A stretch of 64,000 bases of DNA from Lewinellaceae bacterium. Lineage in GTDB: Bacteria > Bacteroidota > Bacteroidia > Chitinophagales > Saprospiraceae. The notes beneath the pieces were generated by a model. The model saw only the letters and a list, made by a program, of their open reading frames with translations, searched no databases and was not told the DNA's origin. The DNA lies in the NCBI GenBank assembly GCA_020636075.1, contig JACJYO010000003.1, positions 248,001 to 312,000 of the forward strand, written 5' to 3'. A program made the translations under genes and the position numbers. This document shows, piece by piece, positions 37,069 to 45,441 of the stretch; the first letter of the stretch is position 1, and each line of letters opens with the position of its first letter.

Positions 37069-37695
37069 ATGAACAAATTACACCAACTTTTCCCCCAGCT
37101 GGAGGAAGCGCTCCGCCAGGAATTGCAAGATAAAGGCAGCCTGATGCCGGTCGCGTCGGGAACCACCTTACTGCAAACCGGCCAGAACATCCGCAATACC
37201 ATGCTGGTGTTGGAAGGCGTAATCAAACTGTACCGCCAGGACGATGAGGGCAACGAGTTTTTCGTGTACTACCTCGAACCCGGGGATGGTTGCGCCCTGT
37301 CTATGGTCTGCGACCGCTCGCACCAAACCAGCGTTATCACTGCAAAGGCCGTTTCTGATGCCCTGTTGCTTGTCGTCCCTTTGGAGTACACAGAAATCTG
37401 GATGCGCGAATACCGGACCTGGTACAACTTCGTGATCAACACTTACCGCAAACGCTTCGAAGAGTTGTTGGAAACTGTAGACAGTATTGCCTTCAAAAAC
37501 CTCGATGAGCGCCTGGAATTTTACCTGCGCCGCCACTGCAAAACCCTGGGGACAAACACCCTGAACCTGACCCATACCGAGATCGCCCAGGAACTCAACT
37601 CCTCCCGCGAAGTGATTTCGCGCCTGATGAAAAAACTATCCGAAAAAGGGAAAATACGCTTGTTAAAGCACGGAATTGAGGTACTGGATGTCTGA
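37069..37695 (+). CDS. Crp/Fnr family transcription regulator
   Basis: 208 residues. An N-terminal cyclic-nucleotide-binding fold (LQTGQNIRNTMLVLEGVIKL, then GCALSM) without the usual cAMP-contact residues or an FeS cysteine set, a long dimer helix (FVINTYRKRFEELLETVDSI), and a winged HTH (LNLTHTEIAQELNSSREVIS followed by RLMKKLSEKGKIRL). Its recognition helix has Arg180, Glu181 and Arg185, the residues that read TGTGA in E. coli CRP. Two TGTGAY palindromes occur in the window, at 29158 and 37718, the second only 22 bases after this gene's stop. It is therefore the likely activator of the SoeBC-like and MBL genes; the signal it senses may be a sulfur species, which is inference. Confidence 0.88.
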   Translation: MNKLHQLFPQLEEALRQELQDKGSLMPVASGTTLLQTGQNIRNTMLVLEGVIKLYRQDDEGNEFFVYYLEPGDGCALSMVCDRSHQTSVITAKAVSDALLLVVPLEYTEIWMREYRTWYNFVINTYRKRFEELLETVDSIAFKNLDERLEFYLRRHCKTLGTNTLNLTHTEIAQELNSSREVISRLMKKLSEKGKIRLLKHGIEVLDV

Positions 37696-37717
37696 AATAG
37701 CCAGCGAAAACCCTTAT

Positions 37718-37731
37718 GTGATAAATGTCAC
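37718..37731 (+). promoter_or_regulatory. Crp-type operator, site 2
   Basis: GTGATA-AA-TGTCAC, one mismatch from a perfect palindrome, preceded by TTAT as in site 1. Its centre is 33 bases from the centre of GACCTTTG (37754-37761), a 7/8 match to TAnnTTTG, and 73.5 bases from the ATG at 37798; both distances equal those of site 1. Confidence 0.75.
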
Positions 37732-37797
37732 GCAATTCCTTTGGCATACCCCCGACCTTTGCACAGCAAAAAAATCAATTACTATCTACGCTTAACC

Positions 37798-39216
37798 ATG
37801 AAAATAGAACAGATTTATACAGGGTGTTTGGCGCAAGGCGCATACTACATCGAAAGTGAAGGCGAAGCAGTCGTGATCGACCCGCTTCGCGAAGTAGCCT
37901 CCTATCTTGAGCGGGCTGAAAAAGACAATGCTAAAATCAAATACGTTTTTGAAACGCACTTCCATGCCGACTTTGTCAGCGGCCACGTGGACCTGAGTAA
38001 AAAAACCGGCGCCCCCATCGTGTACGGGCCCAACGCCAACCCTACGTTCGATGCGCACATTGCCAAAGACGGTGAAACGTTCAAAGTGGGCAAACTGACC
38101 TTCCGCGTACTCCATACCCCCGGGCACACCATGGAAAGCACCTGCTACCTCCTGCTCGATGAGAACGGCAAGGAAAAAGCCCTGTTTTCCGGCGACACCT
38201 TGTTCATCGGTGATGTTGGCCGCCCGGATCTGGCGCAAAAAGCAGCCCACCTGACCCAGGAGCAACTGGCTGAAACGCTGTTCGACTCCCTGCGCAACAA
38301 AGTGATGCCCCTGTCCGACGATGTGATCGTATACCCGGCCCACGGCGCTGGTTCTGCCTGCGGCAAAAACATGTCGAAAGAAACATCCGATACGCTGGGT
38401 CACCAAAAAGAAACCAACTACGCCCTGCGTGCCAACATGACCAAGGCAGAATTTGTGAAAGAAGTAACGACCGGCCTGATGCCGCCTCCGGCATATTTCC
38501 CGCTGAACGTAGCACTGAACAAACAAGGCTATGACAGCATCGACGAGGTGGTAAAACGCGGTACCCAAGCCCTTTCGCCGCGTGCGTTTGAAACAGCCGC
38601 CAACGAAACCGGCGCCCTGATCCTTGACACCCGCGACCCACAGACCTTTGCCAAAGGTTTTGTGCCCAATTCCATCAACATCGGTATCGATGGCTCCTTC
38701 GCCCCCTGGGTTGGCGCTCTCATCCCCGATGTTAAACAGGAACTGCTGATCATCACCGAGGCAGGCCGCGAAGAGGAAGTCGTCACCCGCCTTGCCCGCG
38801 TGGGCTACGACTACTGCCTGGGCTTTCTCGATGGTGGCATTGAAGCCTGGAAAAAGGCCGGGATGGAAATCGACTCCATCGAAAGCATCGATGCCGACGA
38901 ATTGGCCAAACGCCTGGCTGCCAATCCGGATTTGCCGGTATTCGACGTGCGCAAAAAAAGTGAATTCGATAGCGAGCATGTCGACAAGGCTGAAAACGCC
39001 CCGCTCGATTTCGTCAACGAGTCCATGCTGCACATTCCGAAAGATAAAACGGCTTATGTACACTGCGCCAGCGGCTACCGCTCGATGGTCTTTGCCAGCA
39101 TCCTGCGCGCCCGGGGTTACGACAATCTCGTGGAAATCAAAGGCGGGTTTAAAGGGATTAAGGAGAGTGGCAAGTTTACGCTGACCGACTACGTTTGCCC
39201 GAGCACACTGCTGTAA
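37798..39216 (+). CDS. MBL-fold persulfide dioxygenase-like protein fused to two rhodanese domains
   Basis: 472 residues; start at ATG 37798 (MKIEQIYTGCLAQGAYYIES). The MBL domain has His54, His56, Asp58 and His63 (THFHADFVSGH), then HTPGHTMES and SGDTLFIGDVGRPDL, the pattern of ETHE1-type persulfide dioxygenases, which oxidise glutathione persulfide to sulfite. Rhodanese domain 1 (about 265-355) lacks the active Cys (IITEAGREEE in place of C..G.R). Domain 2 (about 375-465) has Cys423 in VHCASGYRS and is probably active in sulfur transfer. Followed by two YeeE/YedE genes. The sulfite it would make is the substrate proposed for the SoeABC-like enzyme. Preceded by operator site 2. Confidence 0.88.
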   Translation: MKIEQIYTGCLAQGAYYIESEGEAVVIDPLREVASYLERAEKDNAKIKYVFETHFHADFVSGHVDLSKKTGAPIVYGPNANPTFDAHIAKDGETFKVGKLTFRVLHTPGHTMESTCYLLLDENGKEKALFSGDTLFIGDVGRPDLAQKAAHLTQEQLAETLFDSLRNKVMPLSDDVIVYPAHGAGSACGKNMSKETSDTLGHQKETNYALRANMTKAEFVKEVTTGLMPPPAYFPLNVALNKQGYDSIDEVVKRGTQALSPRAFETAANETGALILDTRDPQTFAKGFVPNSINIGIDGSFAPWVGALIPDVKQELLIITEAGREEEVVTRLARVGYDYCLGFLDGGIEAWKKAGMEIDSIESIDADELAKRLAANPDLPVFDVRKKSEFDSEHVDKAENAPLDFVNESMLHIPKDKTAYVHCASGYRSMVFASILRARGYDNLVEIKGGFKGIKESGKFTLTDYVCPSTLL

Positions 39217-39243
39217 AAAAACATAACGCCTGCGGGTTGCTAC

Positions 39244-39334
39244 ACTTTTCCAATTTTAAATTTTTCTTTTCAAATTTCAAATGGCAAGTGTGCATCAACC
39301 GAGCGGAGCAATAACCATTCGAAATTGGAAAAGT
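39244..39334. repeat. AT-rich inverted repeat element, second copy
   Basis: ACTTTTCCAATTT (39244-39256) pairs perfectly with 39322-39334. The inner sequence TCTTTTCAAATTTCAAATGG resembles the elements at 16090-16198 and 56942-57055. Together with the hairpin that follows, it occupies the 200-base gap before the first YeeE gene. Confidence 0.6.
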
Positions 39335-39339
39335 ATGAA

Positions 39340-39370
39340 TCGGCCCCGGGCTCAGTCAGCCCGGGGCCGA
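39340..39370. repeat. 13-bp perfect GC-rich hairpin
   Basis: TCGGCCCCGGGCT (39340-39352) and its complement at 39358-39370, loop CAGTC. No T-run follows. It lies 45 bases before the YeeE start and could affect the leader of that message. Confidence 0.7.
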
Positions 39371-39415
39371 AAACGCTACCCCAATCAACACAATCATTGC
39401 ATCAACAATTATAAC

Positions 39416-39976
39416 ATGGAATTTCTATCACAACCCTGGCCCTGGTGGGTTGCCGGAATTTTAGCCGGCCTCACCGTCCCGGTATTATTACTTTTGGGAA
39501 ACAAGCACTTCGGCATTTCCGCCAACCTGCGGCATGCCTGTGCCGCCTGTTTCCCGGCCAACATTAAATTTTTTCAATACAACTGGAAAAAAGAAGCCTG
39601 GAACCTGTTTTTCGTCGGGGGCCTTATCGTGGGCGCTGTAATTGCCAGCACGGTGCTGGCCGACCCCAACCCAATCCAGGTAGCGCCTTCCCTAACCGCT
39701 GATCTGGCCGAAAACGGCATTTCAAGGGTAGATGGGCTGGTGCCGGCCGAGCTGTTCAGCTGGAGCGAATTGCTCAGCCTGCGGGGTTTCATCCTGATTG
39801 TCATTGGTGGGTTTCTGGTGGGCTTTGGCACCCGCTATGCCGGAGGCTGCACATCCGGGCATGCGATCATGGGCTTGTCCAACTTGCAATTACCCTCGTT
39901 GATCGCCACGATATTTTTCATGGTCGGCGGGTTTATTATGTCCAATTTGATCCTGCCTTATATTCTGGCGCTTTGA
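39416..39976 (+). CDS. YeeE/YedE family sulfur-transport protein, half 1
   Basis: 186 residues from ATG 39416; the frame is open from 39281 but that part is repeat DNA. About four membrane helices: WWVAGILAGLTVPVLLLLGN, NLFFVGGLIVGAVIASTVL, ILIVIGGFLVGFGTRYAGGC and LIATIFFMVGGFIMSNLIL. The family motif GGCTSGHAIMG is present; its cysteine relays sulfur in studied members such as the thiosulfate transporter TsuA. Another conserved spot is CAACFPANIKFF. The next gene carries the complementary half. The substrate could be thiosulfate or another reduced sulfur anion. Confidence 0.87.
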   Translation: MEFLSQPWPWWVAGILAGLTVPVLLLLGNKHFGISANLRHACAACFPANIKFFQYNWKKEAWNLFFVGGLIVGAVIASTVLADPNPIQVAPSLTADLAENGISRVDGLVPAELFSWSELLSLRGFILIVIGGFLVGFGTRYAGGCTSGHAIMGLSNLQLPSLIATIFFMVGGFIMSNLILPYILAL

Positions 39977-40024
39977 CAATGCGTGATTGAGTGATTACAT
40001 TTTGACTTAAATGACAATTCTAAA

Positions 40025-40543
40025 ATGACAAATAAAGCATCAATAATAGAGCAAGAAGCGATTGAAAACACCGACTATGAAGTGCGGTCGCTTGACACCA
40101 TGTGTCTGAACGAATCGGAGATTGAGCATCCCTGGTGGCACAACCTGAAATTCAGCCTGGTCGGCATTGTTTTCGGCATTGCGCTGGTAAAAGGGGAGGT
40201 AATATCCTGGTACCGTATCCAGGAAATGTTCCGCCTCGAATCGTTTCACATGTACGGCGTGATCGGTACGGCGGTAGTGGTCGGTGTGATTTCCGTTTTT
40301 CTGATCAAAAAATTAAAAGCGCGTACCATAGACGGTGAGGCGATCAACTTCACGCCCAAACAATTCACCAAAGGCCAGGTCATCGGCGGCACCATTTTCG
40401 GATTGGGCTGGGCTATGACAGGCGCCTGCCCCGGGCCTATGTTTGCCCTGGTAGGTACCGGCGCCCTGGTTTTTCTGGTTGCAATTGCCAGTGCAATAGC
40501 CGGCACCTGGGTGTACGGGTATTTCCGGGAGCGACTGCCGTAG
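40025..40543 (+). CDS. YeeE/YedE family protein (DUF6691-type), half 2
   Basis: 172 residues. A 35-residue polar N-terminus, then helices around FSLVGIVFGIALVKGEVISW, MYGVIGTAVVVGVISVFLI, VIGGTIFGLGWAMTGACPGP and ALVFLVAIASAIAGTWVYG. The motif GACPGPMFALVG matches the second half of YeeE-type transporters. The order MBL/rhodanese, YeeE, YeeE-like is common in Bacteroidota. The two halves likely assemble into one channel that feeds sulfur to the enzymes upstream. Confidence 0.87.
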   Translation: MTNKASIIEQEAIENTDYEVRSLDTMCLNESEIEHPWWHNLKFSLVGIVFGIALVKGEVISWYRIQEMFRLESFHMYGVIGTAVVVGVISVFLIKKLKARTIDGEAINFTPKQFTKGQVIGGTIFGLGWAMTGACPGPMFALVGTGALVFLVAIASAIAGTWVYGYFRERLP

Positions 40544-40615
40544 GGGTATTCAGTCGCTGAACCGCTTCTGCGTGCCGTCGAGCAATGAACGGCTGCATAG
40601 ATCGTGGCCCAGGAC

Positions 40616-40768
40616 GGGGCATAGCTATCAACTTAAGGGATTTGATTGACGATTAATAGATTACATGAATACATGATTGAAGAAGTAAGCGAAGTGTGCT
40701 CATCATTGTTGAAAAGAAGCACTTTTAACGATGGTGAACTACTTCTACAATCATGTAATCATGTAATC
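40616..40768. repeat. 21-bp inverted repeat with atcatgtaatc repeats, flanked by a dispersed repeat
   Basis: Arm 40660-40680 pairs with 40748-40768 at 20 of 21 positions; the right side repeats ATCATGTAATC in tandem. Just before it, GGGCATAGCTATCAACTTAA (40616-40635) matches sequences at 7542 and 57075. The stretch 40544-40801 holds no credible gene. Confidence 0.6.
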
Positions 40769-40801
40769 GGAAATCATGTAATCAATGGAATTTTAAAGGG
40801 G

Positions 40802-41413
40802 TCAATTTTTTCGTTTAAAAATTTGCCACCACCGCTTTTTCTTTTTCTCTTGTTTCAGATACAGCCGCATGGCCACGTAAACAGACGACATTTCACCAAG
40901 GTGAATTTCCGTTTTGTAATAGTTTTCAGCGGCAAAAACCAATATATCCTGCCCAGGCGGCACGAGCAAGGAGAATCGCCCTTCAGCGTCCGCCTGAACA
41001 ACTGTTTCAGTGCCTTTGATTTGCACAGTGGCCGTTTTGCTTTTTTCAACACCCGCTATCTTGCCGCTTACCTGAACAGCGTATTGCCGTGACGAGGCCG
41101 GTATATTCTCTTTCAGTTTGCCGTTGTAGCCATCAATAAAAATGACGTTCGTCGTATCCGAATCGCCCAGCGGCACTTCAGCAGTCCATTCGTAGGAAAC
41201 ATACAGATTCCGGCAATCTTCGGGCACCTCCAGCGCGTAATTGCCGTCGATTTTCACCCACACAACTTCGTGATTTTGGGGCGCTTTCAGGTAGCTTACC
41301 CAAGTTCCAAGCAATGGTTCGTTGTCTTGGTCCACCACCCGCCCGACGATGGTGCGCTGGGCAAGGAGGCTGCTGCCGATAAAACAGCAGGCGAGGAAGA
41401 GGTGAAGTTTCAT
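40802..41413 (-). CDS. Secreted CarboxypepD_reg-like protein
   Basis: 203 residues. Signal peptide MKLHLFLACCFIGSSLLAQR, then TIVGRVVDQDNEPLLGTWVS, the opening of a carboxypeptidase-regulatory-like (prealbumin-like) beta-sandwich. A second, weaker copy of this fold follows (YAVQVSGKIAGVEKSKTATV, then ADAEGRFSLLVPPGQDILVF). The basic tail is KKKKRWWQIFKRKN. No enzyme motif is present. It starts 67 bases after the TonB-type receptor and is probably in its operon, so an accessory role at the outer membrane is likely. Confidence 0.72.
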   Translation of the reverse strand: MKLHLFLACCFIGSSLLAQRTIVGRVVDQDNEPLLGTWVSYLKAPQNHEVVWVKIDGNYALEVPEDCRNLYVSYEWTAEVPLGDSDTTNVIFIDGYNGKLKENIPASSRQYAVQVSGKIAGVEKSKTATVQIKGTETVVQADAEGRFSLLVPPGQDILVFAAENYYKTEIHLGEMSSVYVAMRLYLKQEKKKKRWWQIFKRKN

Positions 41414-41480
41414 GATTCAAGTTTTTTTAGATTGCGTAAGACTGGAGTGCTCCATTAGACGGTGGCTCTGTTAAGCCCAT

Positions 41481-43919
41481 TCAGTCCCCTCCATTCAGCC
41501 GCCGCAGCTCTTCCTCCATTGCGCCTTTGGAGCGTTTGGCAGCCTTCATTTTCTGGTTGCCAAATTTCCAGGTGGCGCTTGCACCAAAGCGTTGCGAGTC
41601 GAACGAGCGTATCCCGTCAATCTCGATGCCGCCGTAATTTCCATGGTAATAATAATCATTGGTCGTGCGGAATATATCCGAGCCGGTAAGGCGCACTTGC
41701 AGGCGTTTGTCCAGGAAATCTTTGCGGAAGCCAATATCCAGGTATTGGTTGCCCCGTACCGGTATGGAGCCCCGCCAAACCCAGTCGCTGTACCGCTCAT
41801 ACGTGAGATCCATGAAGATACCCCAGGGCAGTTTCAGGCTGTTCTGCACCCGGACCGACCAGGTGGTTTGGCTGAGGTTAATCTCGGTACCATCGAGGTT
41901 GCCTTTGTAGGTATTGCGCCCCCCGTCAAGGAAGGTGGTGATTTCCCAAAACTTGCAGACCTCCAGGGGATAGCTGGCCGAAATGCTGTACTGCGTAACC
42001 CGTCCCATATTGCGTGGAATGATAACGTTGCGGTCGTCGCCCCTGATTTCAAAAATGGATGCAAAAAAGTCTTTCGTCACACTGTACTGATTGGTGATGG
42101 TCAGTTTTTGCTTGAAGGCGTAGGTGACCTGGTAGTTCATGATGTAATTGGGCCGCAGGAAAGGGTTGCCCTTCCAGGCCGTCAGCTCACTCAGAGGCTT
42201 TTCAAAGGGGTTGAGATTCTGGTAATTAGGTCGGGTAACCCTGCGTCCGATGCTGATATTCAGCGCGTGCGTTTTGCCGTCGTCGAAGGACAGGCCTACA
42301 TTGGGGAACAGGTCGGTGTAGTGTCTGGAAACATCCGTATCGGTTATTTCCTGGATGCTCATCAAGCGACCCCGTGAAGTGGTGTTCTCCACGCGCAGCC
42401 CGGCGTTTAGTTTCAGAAACTCCCCCAGTTTGGCATTGAGGATGGCATATGCTGCTGCCACTTGTTCGGTATAGGTGAAATCATTGCTGCGGTCAGGATC
42501 CGGTACCGGGCCATTGGCATCGACATTGAAAAAAGCGAAGTGGTTGACCGTAGCGATGTGGGCAAATTTTCCGCCCGCCGAGAAGGTGAATTTGTCCCAG
42601 GTTTTTTCATAATCTGCCTTCGCCGACCACATGTCGATGTCGGTGTTTGCGTCAAATGCATTGTTGGAAATGCTGAGCACGGTCGTTTTATCCGCTGCAA
42701 AAAACGTATTGGGCTGCTGCGTCTGCCCCCGGGTGTTGACTTTCCCAACGCTGATGTCGGTGGCAAAACGGGAGGTTTTGTCGATGTCCCAATTGTAGTT
42801 CAGGTTAAAATTGTAATTGCGGAACGATTGGTCCAGCAGCGTTTGCGAAACCAGCAATTGGTCCTGTGCTGTCGAGCCGGGCAGGGTAATGCCTGTTGTG
42901 CTTTTCAGCACATCGTCGTTTTGGTTGAGGATGGCCCGCCCTGTGAAGCTCAGGCTGTGTTTTTGGGCCAGTTGGACATCTACTGCTCCCCCCAGGTTAT
43001 AGCCGTTGCGGTGTTTAACTTCATCGGAGTCAAAATCTAGGACAAAACCATTTTGGTTTTTGGTGTCTAAAAAATAATCCGGGCGGTCGTCTTCCGAGCG
43101 GGAAAGTTCAAGCGAGGTCCGGATGCGTTCGTTGCCGTAATTCAACGACAGGCCGTTGCTGTACCGCAGGAAATTTCCCTGCGTGAACGAGGAATTCAGG
43201 TTTCCGTTGAAGCCTTGTGCGGGGTTCTTTTTCAGCCGCAGGTTGATGATACCCGCATTGCCCTCGGCATCGTATTTGGCCGAAGGGTTGGAAATGATTT
43301 CGATGGCTTCGACGTTATCGGACGTCATGTTTTGCAATAGCGCAGCCAGATCATCGCCGGACAATCGGGTGGGCCTGCCGTTGATGTGGACCTGCACCCC
43401 TGCCTTGCCGAGCAGGAGGATATTGTTATCCATGTCCACCTTTACCCCGGGTGCTTTGCGGAGCAAATCCAGCCCGTTGATGCCTGAAGCACTGGGGTTG
43501 GCCGCCACGTTGAACACAAGCATATCGGCACGCACCTCAACCAGGGCTTTTCGGGCAATTATTTCTACTTCAGCCAGCTCGGCGCTCCCGGCCAATACAA
43601 TGTCATTGAGCGTCAGTTCGCCCGGCTGGTTCTTGAGTTGAAAAACAGCCGATTGGTAGCTGGCAAAGCCCACCAGGTTGACCTTGAGGCGGTAGTTGCC
43701 CGGCGCAAGGTGGGCAAACGTGAAGCGGCCGTCTTCCCCGGACATTTGCCCGGTCACGACGCTGCTATCGACACTGGAGTACAAAAATAAATTCGCGAAA
43801 GTCAGGGGTTCGCCAGTTGTTTCAACGATGCGGCCATGTACTTGCGTTTGGCCGGAAAGGGCGGTGCCAAAACATGCCGCAACGGCCAATAGGAGCAGGG
43901 ATTTGATCGCTTGTTTCAT
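41481..43919 (-). CDS. TonB-dependent-receptor-like outer-membrane beta-barrel protein
   Basis: 812 residues from ATG 43919 (signal peptide MKQAIKSLLLLAVAACFGTA); the frame extends to 43955 but the signal peptide fixes the start. Order: CarboxypepD_reg-like domain (QVHGRIVETTGEPLTFANLF), plug-like domain (GINGLDLLRKAPGVKVDMDN, VQVHINGRPTRLSGDDLAAL), then a large barrel of the outer-membrane b-barrel_3 type ending in YRYGATNT-region strands and GASATWKFGNQKMK. These proteins import ligands with energy from TonB. No SusD partner follows, so a carbohydrate role is not suggested. Its upstream region shares a conserved 105-base block with that of the gene at 52910-53290. Confidence 0.85.
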   Translation of the reverse strand: MKQAIKSLLLLAVAACFGTALSGQTQVHGRIVETTGEPLTFANLFLYSSVDSSVVTGQMSGEDGRFTFAHLAPGNYRLKVNLVGFASYQSAVFQLKNQPGELTLNDIVLAGSAELAEVEIIARKALVEVRADMLVFNVAANPSASGINGLDLLRKAPGVKVDMDNNILLLGKAGVQVHINGRPTRLSGDDLAALLQNMTSDNVEAIEIISNPSAKYDAEGNAGIINLRLKKNPAQGFNGNLNSSFTQGNFLRYSNGLSLNYGNERIRTSLELSRSEDDRPDYFLDTKNQNGFVLDFDSDEVKHRNGYNLGGAVDVQLAQKHSLSFTGRAILNQNDDVLKSTTGITLPGSTAQDQLLVSQTLLDQSFRNYNFNLNYNWDIDKTSRFATDISVGKVNTRGQTQQPNTFFAADKTTVLSISNNAFDANTDIDMWSAKADYEKTWDKFTFSAGGKFAHIATVNHFAFFNVDANGPVPDPDRSNDFTYTEQVAAAYAILNAKLGEFLKLNAGLRVENTTSRGRLMSIQEITDTDVSRHYTDLFPNVGLSFDDGKTHALNISIGRRVTRPNYQNLNPFEKPLSELTAWKGNPFLRPNYIMNYQVTYAFKQKLTITNQYSVTKDFFASIFEIRGDDRNVIIPRNMGRVTQYSISASYPLEVCKFWEITTFLDGGRNTYKGNLDGTEINLSQTTWSVRVQNSLKLPWGIFMDLTYERYSDWVWRGSIPVRGNQYLDIGFRKDFLDKRLQVRLTGSDIFRTTNDYYYHGNYGGIEIDGIRSFDSQRFGASATWKFGNQKMKAAKRSKGAMEEELRRLNGGD

Positions 43920-43952
43920 TTTGTTTTTTTTACATGAAATAATATTCAGTAG

Positions 43953-44085
43953 CAAAGTTGCCGGCAGGCCATACCTCTGGCTACCTCCTATCGTGCAGCG
44001 GCTACCTGTCCGGTTGCAGGGTGGATCTTTTTTTTACCTATTATGTTGCGGCGAAAAAAGCGGCAGGGTCTAACTTGTTGATAAT
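43953..44085 (-). promoter_or_regulatory. Promoter and conserved upstream block of the TonB-type receptor
   Basis: Read on the minus strand, 44085-43981 is about three-quarters identical to 53505-53399; shared core ACGATAGGAGGTAG and CAGGTAGCCGCTGC. CAACTTTG (43960-43953) matches nAnnTTTG and lies 20 bases beyond the GGTAG; in the other copy CACCTTTG lies 21 bases beyond. The layout fits two promoters under one activator. Confidence 0.5.
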
Positions 44086-44122
44086 AAGCAAGTAATCTGT
44101 CGCGCGGGTAATGAGCGGTAGT

Positions 44123-44974
44123 CTACTTCATAGAGAAAGCCTCAAGGGGTTGCGGCTTCCACAAATACACATCCATCACCCCTTTCCCTTTGATGTTTAC
44201 TCCTGGTATTTTTTCAAAGGCAAAATCATTTTTCAATAACGCGTAACTCGATGGAGATATCTGGATATTCCCTTCCCGCCCGTAGGCTTCCATGCGGGCG
44301 GCGGTATTCACGGAGTCGCCCCACAGGTCGTAGGCAAATTTTTTCTTGCCGATGACGCCCGCTACCACCGGACCGGAGCTGATGCCGATTCTGATTTTCA
44401 TCTGGCTGTTGTTGGCCAGGTTGTATTCTTCCAATGACCGTAGCATGTCCTGCGCAAACCGGAACATAGTCATGGCGTGATCGGCATTTTCTTCAGGCAC
44501 CCCGGCGGCGACCATGTAGGCATCGCCGATGGTCTTTATTTTTTCCAGGCCATATTGATCGGTCAAGTCATCGAATTTGGAAAAAAGGCCGTTGAGGATA
44601 TCCACCACTTCACCGGGTTTCAACTTTTCGGACAGCACCGTAAAGCCCACGATGTCGGCAAAAAGGATGGAGACCTCTTCGAAGCGTTTTACCACATTGT
44701 GCCTCCCTGACCTGATTTCTTCGGCGATGGGTTGAGGGAGGATGCTGTGCAGCAGGCGTTCGTTTTCCTGGTTGACAAGTTTTATGTTGGAGGCCTGTTC
44801 TTCTGCTTTTTGCAAGTCGAGAAAGCGGTTGTAGGTAATGTCGAAAACATTTGCGAATCGAACCATGGCTTGCTCCAATTCGGGAGCAAGCCTATCTGGG
44901 GAAATGACCAACAGGATGGCGGCGTTTTCTGTCCATGCGAAGGACAGGAATGCTTGTCGTTTTGAAAAACCCAT
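44123..44974 (-). CDS. Class III adenylate/guanylate cyclase fragment (C-terminal part)
   Basis: Intact frame of 283 codons, the end of the broken gene above. The cyclase domain has SILFADIVGFTVLSEKL with the metal-binding Asp, GDAYMVAAGVPEENADHAMT, and FAYDLWGDSVNTAARMEAYG with the D.WG..VN.A.R pattern for transition-state residues. A short coiled-coil linker (LDLQKAEEQASNIKLVNQEN) precedes it. It would make cAMP or cGMP from the triphosphate. The ATG at 44974 is internal to the original gene. Confidence 0.8.
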   Translation of the reverse strand: MGFSKRQAFLSFAWTENAAILLVISPDRLAPELEQAMVRFANVFDITYNRFLDLQKAEEQASNIKLVNQENERLLHSILPQPIAEEIRSGRHNVVKRFEEVSILFADIVGFTVLSEKLKPGEVVDILNGLFSKFDDLTDQYGLEKIKTIGDAYMVAAGVPEENADHAMTMFRFAQDMLRSLEEYNLANNSQMKIRIGISSGPVVAGVIGKKKFAYDLWGDSVNTAARMEAYGREGNIQISPSSYALLKNDFAFEKIPGVNIKGKGVMDVYLWKPQPLEAFSMK

Positions 44975-45441
44975 TCCTTGAACTCGTCCGGAAAGTGCCT
45001 ATAGTCGGAATGTTCAAAAGCGTATTCGAAAAACTGTTCTTTCTTCTATTGAAAAGATTTAGAAAAGTATTCATCACCACGGAGTCTGACTCCCAGGCAT
45101 CATTGAAAATCGGATGATCAAAATAGGGCAACAGATAACTACCGGTAGCTGAAATCCGGTGATGCAATCCAGTGCAGGACATCTTTTGAATCTGGAAAAT
45201 AGGTACATAAACGGCTCCATTTGCATCCAGGATGACCCCTAAGTCTATTAACCGTTCCACTACGACCGTTACGACCTCGCGCAATTCGTCGGCTTTGTGC
45301 ATGCCCATAGTGCGACTCCTGACCTTTTCTAAAGCCGCTTCAATTTTGGCCTCCCGAGTCTGCGCCTCCGCTTTTTGCAGGTCGAGGAAGCGGGTGTAGG
45401 ACTGGTCAAAACCTGGCAAACCGGGTGAATATTTTTCTTCT

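Noticed and set aside
37792..39063. 423-codon open frame on the minus strand
   Set aside because: Antisense to the MBL/rhodanese gene, which has clear catalytic motifs.
41481..43919. SusC/SusD polysaccharide utilisation locus
   Set aside because: The receptor has no SusD partner or glycoside hydrolases nearby and is of the other outer-membrane barrel type.
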